Assembly: GCF_030693775.1 (NCBI RefSeq) | Contig: NZ_JAUXZY010000001.1 | Coordinates: 113,760-177,759 of the forward strand | Reading direction: 5' to 3' | Source: Polynucleobacter sp. | GTDB lineage: Bacteria > Pseudomonadota > Gammaproteobacteria > Burkholderiales > Burkholderiaceae | DNA: 64,000 nucleotides | Shown: positions 27,661 through 36,518 of the stretch, piece after piece | Layout of the letters: each line of letters begins with the position of its first letter | How positions within the stretch are numbered: position 1 is the first letter of the stretch | Program-made: the position numbers and the translations under genes | Notes under the pieces: generated by a model | What the model saw: only the letters and a program-made list of their open reading frames with translations | Told to the model about the DNA's origin: nothing | The model's database searches: none

Positions 27661-29097
27661 TTACATATTTAATGCGCGTTGATCCGTTGCTAATGCCGCC
27701 TCACGCATTACCTCCGACAGACTGGGGTGAGGATGGCAAATGCGTGCGATGTCTTCTGCCGCCGCCTTGAACTCCATCGCAACCGCAGCTTCCGCAATCA
27801 GATCCGATGCATTTGGCCCGATGATATGGACACCGAGAATTTCATCGGTCTTTGCATCGGCTAAAAACTTCACAAATCCATCGGCGCGGGCCATACCAAG
27901 TGCACGTCCGTTTGCGGCAAATGGGAATTGACCTGCTTTATAGGCAATGCCAGCCGCTTTCAGTTGCTGCTCAGTTTTGCCTACCCAAGCAATTTCAGGA
28001 TCGGTGTAAATCACCCATGGAATGCAGTTGTAGTCGATGTGGGGCTTTTGACCTGCGATGATTTCAGCAACCAGGACACCCTCATCTTCTGCCTTGTGGG
28101 CCAGCATCGGACCACGCACTACGTCGCCTACTGCATAAACCCCAGGGGCCGCCGTGGCGCAAGTGTGGTCATCGATCGGAATAAAACCACGCTCATCGAC
28201 TTTGAGGCCAATCGACTCGAGATTCAATTTGTCGGTATTGGGTACACGACCGACCGAAACAATTAAGCGATCGCATTCGAGCTTTTGGGCCTTGCCTTCA
28301 GCATCTTGGTACTGAACCACAACGCCTTTTTTATCCGCTTTGACTTCACCAATCTTGACGCCCATATTGATCTTGAGGCCCTGCTTCACAAAAATCTTAT
28401 GGGCCTCTTTCGCAATGCCTTCATCGCATGCACCCAGGAAAGTAGGCAAGCCTTCCAAGACCGTTACCTCAGAGCCAACCCGGCGCCAAACCGAGCCAAG
28501 CTCCAATCCAATCACGCCAGCTCCAATGACACCCAAACGCTTGGGAATGGAATCAAACTTGAGTCCACCAATATTGTCACAAACGAGTACGTTATCCACC
28601 GGAATGTTCGGCAGATGGCGCGCCTTCGATCCGGTAGCAATGATTACGTTCTTTGCAGTCACTGTGCCGGCATCTTTGCCGTCTATCTGAATCTGATACC
28701 CATCCGCTGTTTTGCCAACAAAAGAAGCGTGGCCTTTAAGGGTTGTGATCTTATTCTTGCGAAACAGAAACTGAATGCCCGCCGTCATCTTGGTGACGAT
28801 TGCATCTTTGCGCGCCAGCATTTTGTTGGAATCGAGCTTAACCGAACCCACCGTAATGCCATGCTCAGCAACATGATGGCTAACCTTTTCAAACTCCTCT
28901 GAAGATGCCAGCAAGGCCTTCGAGGGAATACAGCCCACATTCAAACAGGTACCACCTAAGCGTGGCTCACCCTTCGGATCATCGTAGGCATTGGATTCTG
29001 CGCAAGCCACTTTAAAACCCAGCTGCGCAGCCCGAATCGCTGCAATATAACCGCCAGGACCCGCGCCGATAACGAGCACATCAAATGCTTGACTCAT
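27661..29097 (-). CDS. lpdA: dihydrolipoyl dehydrogenase (E3)
   Basis: A 478-residue flavoprotein that reoxidises dihydrolipoamide with NAD+. The FAD site VLVIGAGPGGYIAAIRAAQLG is at the N-terminus, and the redox disulfide is in GGTCLNVGCIPSKALL (about 48-63). The NAD site is LGVIGAGVIGLELGSVW, and the C-terminal interface ends in HIIGPNASDLIAEA followed by CHPHPSLSEV with the catalytic His. It is the E3 of the 2-oxoglutarate dehydrogenase complex, 11 bases downstream of odhB. It may also serve other complexes. Confidence 0.96.
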   Translation of the reverse strand: MSQAFDVLVIGAGPGGYIAAIRAAQLGFKVACAESNAYDDPKGEPRLGGTCLNVGCIPSKALLASSEEFEKVSHHVAEHGITVGSVKLDSNKMLARKDAIVTKMTAGIQFLFRKNKITTLKGHASFVGKTADGYQIQIDGKDAGTVTAKNVIIATGSKARHLPNIPVDNVLVCDNIGGLKFDSIPKRLGVIGAGVIGLELGSVWRRVGSEVTVLEGLPTFLGACDEGIAKEAHKIFVKQGLKINMGVKIGEVKADKKGVVVQYQDAEGKAQKLECDRLIVSVGRVPNTDKLNLESIGLKVDERGFIPIDDHTCATAAPGVYAVGDVVRGPMLAHKAEDEGVLVAEIIAGQKPHIDYNCIPWVIYTDPEIAWVGKTEQQLKAAGIAYKAGQFPFAANGRALGMARADGFVKFLADAKTDEILGVHIIGPNASDLIAEAAVAMEFKAAAEDIARICHPHPSLSEVMREAALATDQRALNM

Positions 29098-29108
29098 GTG
29101 TTCGCTCC

Positions 29109-30338
29109 TTACAGATCAAGCAGGAGACGTGAAGGATCTTCTAATGCTTCCTTCATGGCAACCAAACCAAGTACCGCCTCGCGACCATCAATAATGCGGT
29201 GGTCATACGATAAGGCCAAGTAATTAATAGGACGAATCACAATTTGCCCATCCTCCACTACAGCGCGTTCCTTCGTAGCATGAATGCCCAAGATTGCAGA
29301 CTGGGGTGGGTTGATGATTGGCGTCGACAGCATCGAACCAAAAACGCCGCCGTTGGAGATAGAGAAGGTTCCGCCAGTTAACTCTTCAATCGACAGCTTG
29401 CCGTCACGGGCTTTCGCGCCATACTCCGCAATCTTCTTTTCGATATCAGCCAAGTTCATTTGGTCGACATCACGCAAAATTGGCACTACCAAGCCGCGTG
29501 GCGAGCTAACTGCAATGCCAATATCAAAGTAGCCGTGATACACAATGTCATTGCCATCTACCGATGCGTTCAGCAAGGGGAATTTCTTTAGGGCATGGGT
29601 TGCTGCTTTAACAAAGAAGGACATGAAACCCAACTTAACGCCATGGGTCTTTTCAAATACGTCCTTGTACTTATTGCGCATCGCAATCACAGGGCCCATA
29701 TTGACTTCATTGAAGGTCGTGAGAATGGCATTGTTTGCTTGGGACTCGAGCAGGCGCTCCGCAATCCGCGCACGCAAACGACTCATCGGCACGCGCTCTT
29801 CTGGACGCTCGCCCATCGGCACCGCAACTCCAGGTAAAGCGGGCGAAGCTACTTTTGCTGGCTTGGATCCACCAGCAACAGCACCAATCACATCGCCCTT
29901 CGTAATGCGACCATCGCGTCCTGTACCAGCAACCTGCGCTGCGCTCATATTATTTTCCGCCATCATTTTGGCGGCTGAAGGGGCAGCGCTAGCGCTTGCA
30001 ATCGGAGCAGCAGCGGGTTTTGTAGCAGGCGCTGCACTTGCTGCAGCGGCCACCGGTGCAACTGCAATCGCGGGGGCTGCGGTAGCAGAAGCAGTAGCCG
30101 TGCTATCAATCTTCGCAATCACTTGATCAGCAACTACAGTACCGCCATCATCAACTAACAGCTCAACCAGCACACCAGCAGATGGGGATGGCACCTCTAG
30201 CACCACCTTATCGGTTTCAATCTCAATCAGGATTTCATCCTGACCCACGGCCTGCCCTACTTTTTTCTTCCACTGCAATAAGGTTGCCTCGGCAACCGAC
30301 TCAGATAACTGGGGAACTTTAACTTCGAAAATAGCCAT
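29109..30338 (-). CDS. odhB: 2-oxoglutarate dehydrogenase E2 (dihydrolipoyl succinyltransferase)
   Basis: A 409-residue E2 subunit, also called sucB. One lipoyl domain occupies residues 1-78, with the lipoylated Lys in [12 protein letters not shown] (about 44). An Ala/Pro linker (about 80-115) leads to a peripheral-subunit binding domain with [29 protein letters not shown]. The catalytic domain ends with [12 protein letters not shown], carrying the active His and Asp. It transfers succinyl groups to CoA in the TCA cycle. It lies between odhA (41 bases upstream) and lpdA (11 bases downstream). Confidence 0.96.
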   Translation of the reverse strand: MAIFEVKVPQLSESVAEATLLQWKKKVGQAVGQDEILIEIETDKVVLEVPSPSAGVLVELLVDDGGTVVADQVIAKIDSTATASATAAPAIAVAPVAAAASAAPATKPAAAPIASASAAPSAAKMMAENNMSAAQVAGTGRDGRITKGDVIGAVAGGSKPAKVASPALPGVAVPMGERPEERVPMSRLRARIAERLLESQANNAILTTFNEVNMGPVIAMRNKYKDVFEKTHGVKLGFMSFFVKAATHALKKFPLLNASVDGNDIVYHGYFDIGIAVSSPRGLVVPILRDVDQMNLADIEKKIAEYGAKARDGKLSIEELTGGTFSISNGGVFGSMLSTPIINPPQSAILGIHATKERAVVEDGQIVIRPINYLALSYDHRIIDGREAVLGLVAMKEALEDPSRLLLDL

Positions 30339-30379
30339 GATTCTTCCTAATAAATAATGTGATGTGAATTTGTCTGTAC

Positions 30380-33235
30380 TTATTTAGTAACGACATATCC
30401 CTTGAGTTTGGCAAAGGCCGCATTGATCAGCGACTTTTGTTGTTCTTGATGGAGGTGGGCATAACCAACCGCCGGTGAGGCAGAGGCGGGACGGCCGGCA
30501 TAAGCCATACGCATACCCTCACTCATGTTTTCCAAAATATTGTGCTGAATAAAGAACCATGCACCTTGGTTTTGCGGTTCATCCTGACACCACACCACCT
30601 CTTCTAGCGCAGGGTACTTTTTCATTTCAGCAGAAACGGCTTTGTGCGGGAATGGATACAGCTGCTCGATGCGAATAATCGCCACATCACCAATCGACTT
30701 ATCGGCGCGCGCTTTAGCAAGGTCGTAATAGACTTTGCCGGAACACATGATGATGCGCGTGACCTTTTTCGGATCAATCGATTCATCGCGCTCAGGCAAT
30801 ACCGTCTGAAAGGCACCCTTTGTAAATTCAATTAAGGGCGATGCGGCTTCCTTATTACGTAGCAAGGACTTGGGCGTCATCAAAATCAGGGGCTTGCGGA
30901 ACTGGCGAATCATTTGACGGCGCAACACATGGAAAATCTGTGCCGCCGTTGTTGGCTGAATCACCTGCATATTGGTATCTGCGCACAACTGCATGAAACG
31001 CTCGAGGCGTGCGGAGGAGTGCTCAGGACCCTGACCTTCATAACCATGCGGCAACATCATGACAAGACCGTTTACGCGGCCCCACTTCACTTCACCCGAG
31101 GCAATAAACTGATCAATGACCACCTGGGCGCCGTTGGCAAAGTCACCAAACTGCGCTTCCCAAATCGTTAAGGTATTTGGCTCGGCCGCAGCATAGCCGT
31201 ATTCAAAACCCAATACCGCCTCTTCCGAAAGAATGGAGTCGATTACGGTAAATGGGGCTTGGTCTTTTGCCACATGCTGCAGCGGGACGTAAGTACCGGT
31301 GTCCCATTTTTCGCGGTTCTGGTTGTGCAGTACCGCATGGCGGTGCGTAAATGTGCCACGACCACTGTCTTCGCCAGATAGGCGCACGGGATAACCGCTG
31401 GCAACTAAAGAAGCAAATGCCATGTGCTCGCCCATGCCCCAGTCGACATTGATTTCACCGCGACCCATGGCGGCACGATCCAGCAATACCTTTTCAACCA
31501 AGGGGTGTACTTTGAGATCAGCTGGAATAGTGCTAATTTTTTCTGCCAAACGCTTCCACTCGGTTAGCGGAATTGCAGTATCCGCACTATCGGTCCACTT
31601 CTTGTTCAAGAAAGGAGACCAATCCACCGCAAACTTCCCTTTGAAATTGCTCAGTACAGGGTCCGATGTTTGTACGCCGGCATCCATCGCAGCGCGGTAC
31701 TCTTTAACCATCAAGTCACCCGTGCCAGCAGGTACCACGCCCTGCGCTTCTAGTTTTTCGGCATAGAGCTTTCGTGTACCAGGATGTGCGCTGATGATTT
31801 TGTACATCAAAGGCTGGGTCATAGCCGGCGAATCTTGTTCGTTATGCCCTAATTTACGGAAGCACACGATGTCGATGGCGACGTCTTTCTTGAATTGACT
31901 ACGAAACTCAACGGCCAACTGCGTAGCCAGAACAACGGCTTCTGGATCATCGCCATTGACGTGTAATACCGGGGCGTCAATCACTTTCATGATGTCGGTG
32001 CAATAGAGGCTCGAGCGCAAGTCGCGCGGATCGGACGTGGTAAATCCAATCTGGTTGTTAATCACAATGTGGATCGTGCCGCCCGTGGAATAGCCGCGCA
32101 CCTCCGCCATAGCTAGGGTTTCTTGCATCACGCCCTGACCTGCGATCGCAGCATCGCCATGGACCAAAACGGGCAATACTTGGCTACCGGTTAAATCACC
32201 GCGGCGCTCCATCCGCGCACGTGCAGAACCTTCTACGACCGGATTAACGATTTCTAGATGAGATGGGTTAAATGCCAAGGACAAATGCACTGGGCCGCCT
32301 GGCGTTGAAATATCACTCGAAAAACCTTGGTGGTACTTCACGTCACCAGCCGGCAGATCTTCAGGAGCTTTGTGCTCAAACTCGGCAAACAAGTCCTTCG
32401 GCATTTTTCCAAGGACGTTGACGAGAACATTCAAGCGGCCTCGGTGAGCCATGCCAATCACAATTTCTTGGACACCGCGAGCACCCGCATCGCGGATCAG
32501 CTCATCCATACAGGCAATGAAACTCTCACCACCCTCGAGCGAAAAGCGTTTCTGTCCGACGTACTTTGCCGAGAGGTAACGCTCAAGACCCTCTGCCGCA
32601 GTCACGCGATCCAGAATTTGCCGCTTTTCTTCGACATTAAAGTATGGGGTCGAGCGAATCGATTCTAATTTTTCTTGCCACCATTTTTTGATGGTTTGAT
32701 CGGCAATGAACATGTACTCGGCACCAATGGTGCCGCAATACGTTTCACGCAAGGCTTGCAGTAAATCGCGCAAGGACATATTGTCTTTGCCGAAAAAGGT
32801 ATTGCTGGTGTTAAACACGATGTCCATATCGGCATCGGTAAAGCCATAGAAGGCCGGATTGAGTTCTGGAATATCAGGGCGCTCAGTGCGCTTGAGTGGA
32901 TCAATATTGGCCCAACGATTACCGACGTTGCGATACGCTGCAATCAGCTGTTGAACGGCAACGCGTTTGCGTCCCATCTCAGAGTCGACGGAGTCCGTAA
33001 CTGTGCGAATAGGGCCCTGCTTCGCGCGCTCAGCAAAGGAGGCAACAATCGGCGCATGGGCAATATCGGGGCCACTAGAGCCATCGACCGCAGGAACTTG
33101 ATTGACGTTATCGAAGTAGTCGCGCCAGTGATCGGCGACAGACGTTGGATCTAATAAATAGGATTCGTAGAGTTCTTCTACATAGGGGGCGTTTCCGCCA
33201 AACAGGTACGAACTTCCCCTAGAGGATTGAATCAT
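30380..33235 (-). CDS. odhA: 2-oxoglutarate dehydrogenase E1 component
   Basis: A 951-residue thiamine-diphosphate E1, also called sucA. It decarboxylates 2-oxoglutarate and passes the succinyl group to the lipoyl arm of odhB. Typical blocks are the N-terminal E2-binding segment ([18 protein letters not shown]), [39 protein letters not shown] and the C-terminal [19 protein letters not shown]. The frame reaches a GTG at 33244, but AAAGGTG places the ribosome on the ATG at 33235, which I prefer. It is the first gene of odhA-odhB-lpdA-zapE. About 285 bases separate it from the divergent HTH gene. Confidence 0.96.
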   Translation of the reverse strand: MIQSSRGSSYLFGGNAPYVEELYESYLLDPTSVADHWRDYFDNVNQVPAVDGSSGPDIAHAPIVASFAERAKQGPIRTVTDSVDSEMGRKRVAVQQLIAAYRNVGNRWANIDPLKRTERPDIPELNPAFYGFTDADMDIVFNTSNTFFGKDNMSLRDLLQALRETYCGTIGAEYMFIADQTIKKWWQEKLESIRSTPYFNVEEKRQILDRVTAAEGLERYLSAKYVGQKRFSLEGGESFIACMDELIRDAGARGVQEIVIGMAHRGRLNVLVNVLGKMPKDLFAEFEHKAPEDLPAGDVKYHQGFSSDISTPGGPVHLSLAFNPSHLEIVNPVVEGSARARMERRGDLTGSQVLPVLVHGDAAIAGQGVMQETLAMAEVRGYSTGGTIHIVINNQIGFTTSDPRDLRSSLYCTDIMKVIDAPVLHVNGDDPEAVVLATQLAVEFRSQFKKDVAIDIVCFRKLGHNEQDSPAMTQPLMYKIISAHPGTRKLYAEKLEAQGVVPAGTGDLMVKEYRAAMDAGVQTSDPVLSNFKGKFAVDWSPFLNKKWTDSADTAIPLTEWKRLAEKISTIPADLKVHPLVEKVLLDRAAMGRGEINVDWGMGEHMAFASLVASGYPVRLSGEDSGRGTFTHRHAVLHNQNREKWDTGTYVPLQHVAKDQAPFTVIDSILSEEAVLGFEYGYAAAEPNTLTIWEAQFGDFANGAQVVIDQFIASGEVKWGRVNGLVMMLPHGYEGQGPEHSSARLERFMQLCADTNMQVIQPTTAAQIFHVLRRQMIRQFRKPLILMTPKSLLRNKEAASPLIEFTKGAFQTVLPERDESIDPKKVTRIIMCSGKVYYDLAKARADKSIGDVAIIRIEQLYPFPHKAVSAEMKKYPALEEVVWCQDEPQNQGAWFFIQHNILENMSEGMRMAYAGRPASASPAVGYAHLHQEQQKSLINAAFAKLKGYVVTK

Positions 33236-33244
33236 GATGCTCAC

Positions 33245-33520
33245 CTTTCATCGGGTTTCCCGAAAAAAACTGTGGATTAAACCGTCTGCACAAGGGCTTC
33301 ACCCTCTGCAGATTGATCATTGCGTATTCAAATACAAGTCCAATTTAACACGAATAATGGCTTCTTCCAACTAGCCTTCCCTATTTCCTTCCCGAATTAT
33401 GGAATTTCCTGACCATTAAATAGGATCTTTCCTACGCTTATTTCATCCGATCCTGATAGATCCAAGATGAAATGCTTTTTATGCTTTGAATCTCCTACAA
33501 CATTAGCAAATTAAGGAAAA
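33245..33520. other. intergenic region between divergent odhA and HTH/pseudo-receiver genes
   Basis: No gene or RNA is recognised here. The region must hold both divergent promoters. I see no unambiguous -35/-10 pair. GATCC occurs twice in the right-hand half, and an AAGGA ribosome site precedes the ATG at 33521. Confidence 0.5.
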
Positions 33521-34243
33521 ATGAAAGCCATAACCCCCGATTTGGAATACCTCAGCACCCGTCAAAGCGCTAAAGTACTTAATGTATCCCTCGGCACCGT
33601 TCAAAAAATGGTGGAACTGGGTGAATTAATCGCCTGGAAAACCCGAGGTGGTCATCGCCGCATCCTAGCGAGCTCTCTAGAGCAGCAATTGCAGCGCCGC
33701 CAACGCACCATGCGGCAAAAGGCGAGTACCCATTGCGTATTAATGGGCATCTTTCGCCGTACCGAAAATAGCCTTGAATTGGCGAATGCCATGCTCGATT
33801 GGCAACTCAAAGTAGATATGGAGATATCCATGGATAGCCTGGAGGGGTTAATGCAGGCTGTTTCCATTGCTCCCGATCTGATTTACCTGGATGCATTAAT
33901 TCCGCCAGTGGAGCAGGTCCATTTAATCCATTATTTAAGTAAAAACAGCCGCACGCAACGCATCCCCATATTGGTCGATGAGGGATTTATTCAGTTGCAT
34001 CCTGGGGTATTGCAGTTGGCAGGAGAAAATGCAGGCGTTCTAAAACCAGCTCCCAGTGAAAAAGAGGCTTTAGAGGCAGAAGAAATGGTGCTCACTGAAA
34101 ACCCGCTGATTCTGGGTTATCCGGCAACTAGCGTTGATTCTGGACTCAGCAATCAGAGCCCAAACCGGTTTGCTGCACTCGAATCCGTCTTTTTAGAGGG
34201 AATGGGCCGTAAATGCGAATGGGGCCAGCGGGCGATGACTTAA
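33521..34243 (+). CDS. HTH (excisionase/MerR-type) regulator with pseudo-receiver domain
   Basis: A 240-residue protein. Residues 8-53 form an excisionase-like winged helix: YLSTRQSAKVLNVSLGTVQKM, then a wing with WKTRGGHRRI. Residues 70-180 resemble a response-regulator receiver, with Asp124 in DLIYLDALIPP at the phospho-acceptor position and Lys175 in GVLKPAP. The usual acidic pair at the end of strand 1 is missing (CVLMGIFRRTENS), so it is probably not phosphorylated normally. A disordered tail follows. It is likely a DNA-binding regulator; its targets are unknown. No histidine kinase is adjacent. It is divergent from odhA. Confidence 0.72.
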   Translation: MKAITPDLEYLSTRQSAKVLNVSLGTVQKMVELGELIAWKTRGGHRRILASSLEQQLQRRQRTMRQKASTHCVLMGIFRRTENSLELANAMLDWQLKVDMEISMDSLEGLMQAVSIAPDLIYLDALIPPVEQVHLIHYLSKNSRTQRIPILVDEGFIQLHPGVLQLAGENAGVLKPAPSEKEALEAEEMVLTENPLILGYPATSVDSGLSNQSPNRFAALESVFLEGMGRKCEWGQRAMT

Positions 34244-34263
34244 TCTAAAACCTTAAAAGTAAA

Positions 34264-34292
34264 AATAAAGGCCGTCAACGACGGCCTTTATT
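34264..34292. terminator. bidirectional terminator between the HTH regulator and H-NS genes
   Basis: AATAAAGGCCGTC, loop AAC, GACGGCCTTTATT: a 13-bp perfect stem. Both strands have an A/T-rich exit. It lies between the stops of two convergent genes. Confidence 0.9.
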
Positions 34293-34313
34293 CAATAAAA
34301 CTATTTAAATCAA

Positions 34314-34601
34314 TTAGATAGCGTATGAACTTCGGTTTTTACCTTCAATCCATTTTGGGGCTTTACCGCGGCCCGTCCATGTCTCGCCGGTTGCAGGATC
34401 ACGGTATTTGGGAGCAACCTTGCCACTGGGTCCGCGTGTTCCGCCGGCCTTACGACTAAACAAATCCGATGCATTTAAGCCGTATTGCTCAATAATTACC
34501 TTCGCCTTGGCAATGCCATCGGCTTTTTCACGCTGCACTGCTTCTTTAATTTGCTTGTCCAGCTGTTCCCGCTGGGCTAATAATTCCTGATAGGAAGGCA
34601 T
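34314..34601 (-). CDS. H-NS family nucleoid protein
   Basis: A 95-residue H-NS histone-like protein. The N-terminal coiled coil (MPSYQELLAQREQLDKQIKE) is the dimerisation segment. The C-terminal DNA-binding domain has KYRDPATGETWTGRGKAPKWI, with the TWTGRGKAPKW motif that enters the minor groove of AT-rich DNA. A longer frame begins at 34643, but it lacks a ribosome site; the ATG at 34601 has GGAG upstream and matches family starts. It silences AT-rich DNA and shapes the nucleoid. The flanking AT-rich upstream region suggests autoregulation. Confidence 0.9.
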   Translation of the reverse strand: MPSYQELLAQREQLDKQIKEAVQREKADGIAKAKVIIEQYGLNASDLFSRKAGGTRGPSGKVAPKYRDPATGETWTGRGKAPKWIEGKNRSSYAI

Positions 34602-34643
34602 AGTCTGAATATCTCCGGCATTGGTTAATAATGAATAAGCCAT

Positions 34644-34823
34644 CTAAATAATGGGTAATTAATTATAAACACATTATTAAATAAAAGGATGATATTAAAT
34701 AATTAATTCATTACCAAGGGGGTATTTTTAACGCAATTTATATATGATTATTACCAATGAATTATATAATTTGATACATAATCGTTATAAATATTATTAT
34801 TTATTTCAGATTGCTGAGAATAG
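34644..34823. other. AT-rich intergenic region upstream of the H-NS gene
   Basis: About 180 bases of strongly AT-rich sequence, with many short TTATTA/TAATAA-like runs. It includes the H-NS promoter region and probably the H-NS binding region. No coding frame is seen. No individual -35/-10 can be chosen with confidence. Confidence 0.5.
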
Positions 34824-35228
34824 TTACCGGCGCATCATAAAGCTACCTAACGCCTTGGCAGTAATCACCCCAGATTCATTAATCACCTCACCTTCGCAGT
34901 AATTAATATTTTTTCCTGCCTTCAGGAGCTTGCCTTCAATGATGAGCTTGCCGGTGGATGGGCGCATGAAGCTGACGGTCATATCGATTGTCACCATACC
35001 CTTGGCATCGGGATGGGCGCTGCGAGCTGCTGCAGCCATGGCAAAGTCAAGCAAAGTCATGCTAAGACCCCCATGACCCACCTGAAAGCTATTGAGATGC
35101 TCTGGACGAAGGTCTAGGCAAATGCGGGACTTGCCGTTCTCAGCAAAGTCTGGAACCACGCCAATAAAGTCAAGAAAAGGGATGGTGAGCCCAAAATACG
35201 ATGTGGGCTGTTTTTGGGAAAGGCTCAT
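34824..35228 (-). CDS. PaaI-family hotdog thioesterase
   Basis: A 134-residue hotdog-fold protein of the PaaI/YdiI type. The active-site region [19 protein letters not shown] (about 58-76) has the HGG loop and the catalytic Asp. [36 protein letters not shown] is typical of the second half. It should hydrolyse acyl-CoA thioesters; the acyl group is unknown. The frame continues to 35309 through tRNA-Pro, which cannot be coding, so the ATG at 35228 (MSLSQKQ) is taken. It is 36 bases downstream of tRNA-Pro, possibly in the same transcript. Confidence 0.88.
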   Translation of the reverse strand: MSLSQKQPTSYFGLTIPFLDFIGVVPDFAENGKSRICLDLRPEHLNSFQVGHGGLSMTLLDFAMAAAARSAHPDAKGMVTIDMTVSFMRPSTGKLIIEGKLLKAGKNINYCEGEVINESGVITAKALGSFMMRR

Positions 35229-35264
35229 GAATGTGCTCGCAAAAAGGCGAATGAAGAAAACGGA

Positions 35265-35341
<77 letters not shown>

Positions 35342-35367
35342 ACTGAAACTAAAATTGTAGCAGTTGC

Positions 35368-35781
35368 TTACTTGGCAAACAGACGATCCGGCTGAGCCAT
35401 CGCCTTGAATTCGATAGCATTGCCCGATGGATCCAAGAAGAACATGGTTCCCTGCTCACCGACCTCGCCCTTAAACCGAATGTAGGGCTCAATTACAAAC
35501 TCAACACCAGCCTTTTTGAGCTTGTCGGCCATGGCCTCCCACTCCGGCATGGATAAAACAATTCCAAAATGCCGAACCGGGACTTTTTTTCCATCCACAT
35601 CGGAATGGACATCATTGATGGCCTCGCCATGGGCTAAGTGGGCAACAATTTGATGGCCAAATAAATTGAAATCAATCCACTCATCGGAGCTACGACCCTC
35701 GGGACAGCCCAAAAGACCGCCATAAAACTGGCGGGCAGATTCCAAATTGTCGACCGGGAAAGCCAAATGAAATGGGTGCAT
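35368..35781 (-). CDS. VOC superfamily (glyoxalase/dioxygenase-fold) protein
   Basis: A 137-residue protein of the vicinal-oxygen-chelate fold. The first half carries [22 protein letters not shown] with a metal His. The second half carries [15 protein letters not shown] and [16 protein letters not shown] with His and Glu ligands. The family includes glyoxalase, fosfomycin resistance and extradiol dioxygenase enzymes; the substrate here cannot be told. It follows merR by 18 bases and precedes tRNA-Pro by 26, on the same strand as the translation cluster. Confidence 0.87.
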   Translation of the reverse strand: MHPFHLAFPVDNLESARQFYGGLLGCPEGRSSDEWIDFNLFGHQIVAHLAHGEAINDVHSDVDGKKVPVRHFGIVLSMPEWEAMADKLKKAGVEFVIEPYIRFKGEVGEQGTMFFLDPSGNAIEFKAMAQPDRLFAK

Positions 35782-35799
35782 TGCGTTCTTTCTGTTTTG

Positions 35800-36153
35800 T
35801 TATTTACTGGATAGCATGTGCAAGATTGACTCGAGCTCATCGCGGAGTTTGAGCTCGCCACGAACCTCATCCAGACGGTTGCGGGCACCGCTGATGGTAA
35901 AACCTTCTTCATAGAGAAGTGCCCGAATCTTGCGAATGAGAACAACCTCGTGATGCTGGTAATAGCGGCGGTTGCCTCGGCGTTTTTGCGGGCGGAGCTG
36001 GGCAAACTCTTGCTCCCAATACCGCAGTACGTGCGAGCGCACTCCGCAGAGTTCGGCTACTTCACCAATCGTGAAATAACGCTTTGAGGGTATTGGTGGC
36101 AGCTGCGAGACCAGCAGCACCAACCCAGAATCAAGCTCTGTTTTCTCGAGCAT
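35800..36153 (-). CDS. MerR family transcriptional regulator
   Basis: A 117-residue MerR-type DNA-binding protein. The helix-turn-helix is [27 protein letters not shown] (about residues 27-53), followed by the wing [36 protein letters not shown] short coiled C-terminus follows, with no metal-binding cysteine cluster, so no metal sensing is implied. The start at 36153 lies inside the ihfA 3' end (23-base overlap); an ATG five codons upstream (36168) is possible. In many betaproteobacteria this gene follows ihfA directly. Its target is unknown. Confidence 0.85.
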   Translation of the reverse strand: MLEKTELDSGLVLLVSQLPPIPSKRYFTIGEVAELCGVRSHVLRYWEQEFAQLRPQKRRGNRRYYQHHEVVLIRKIRALLYEEGFTISGARNRLDEVRGELKLRDELESILHMLSSK

Positions 36154-36448
36154 GCGACTCGACCGCATCTTTGAGTTTTTGACTAGCGTGAAATGTCACC
36201 ACGCGGCGTGCTGCAATCGGAATCATTTCCCCAGTCTTGGGATTACGACCAGGCCTTGCTGACTTATTGCGCAGCTGAAAGTTCCCAAAGCCAGAAATTT
36301 TGACCTCGGTACCTACCTCTAAGGATTCACCAATGCGATCAAAAAAAGCATCGATCATATCCTTAGCTTCGCGCTTATTTAAGCCCACTTGATCAAATAA
36401 GGCTTCGGATAGTTCATTTTTCGTCACAGTCTGATTACTTACATTCAT
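36131..36448 (-). CDS. ihfA: integration host factor subunit alpha
   Basis: A 105-residue IHF-alpha of the HU/IHF family. The core [31 protein letters not shown] (residues 8-38) is followed by the beta-arm [25 protein letters not shown]. The Pro of the arm (NPKTG) intercalates to kink DNA by more than 160 degrees in known structures. It pairs with IhfB, which is not in this window. It lies 70 bases downstream of pheT, the conserved position in proteobacteria, and overlaps merR by 23 bases. Confidence 0.95.
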   Translation of the reverse strand: MNVSNQTVTKNELSEALFDQVGLNKREAKDMIDAFFDRIGESLEVGTEVKISGFGNFQLRNKSARPGRNPKTGEMIPIAARRVVTFHASQKLKDAVESHARENRA

Positions 36449-36518
36449 GAGGGGCTCTTATCTATTTCAAATGGCTTAACTATTATGACGATGTCTAATT
36501 TCAGTGTAGCAATATTTT

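Noticed and set aside
28285..28902. Plus-strand frame of 205 codons inside lpdA
   Set aside because: It is the antisense of a clear dihydrolipoyl dehydrogenase and shows no domain or ribosome site.
29545..30126. Plus-strand frame of 193 codons inside odhB
   Set aside because: Antisense of the Ala/Pro linker and catalytic domain of odhB; the Ala-rich end mirrors the linker codons.
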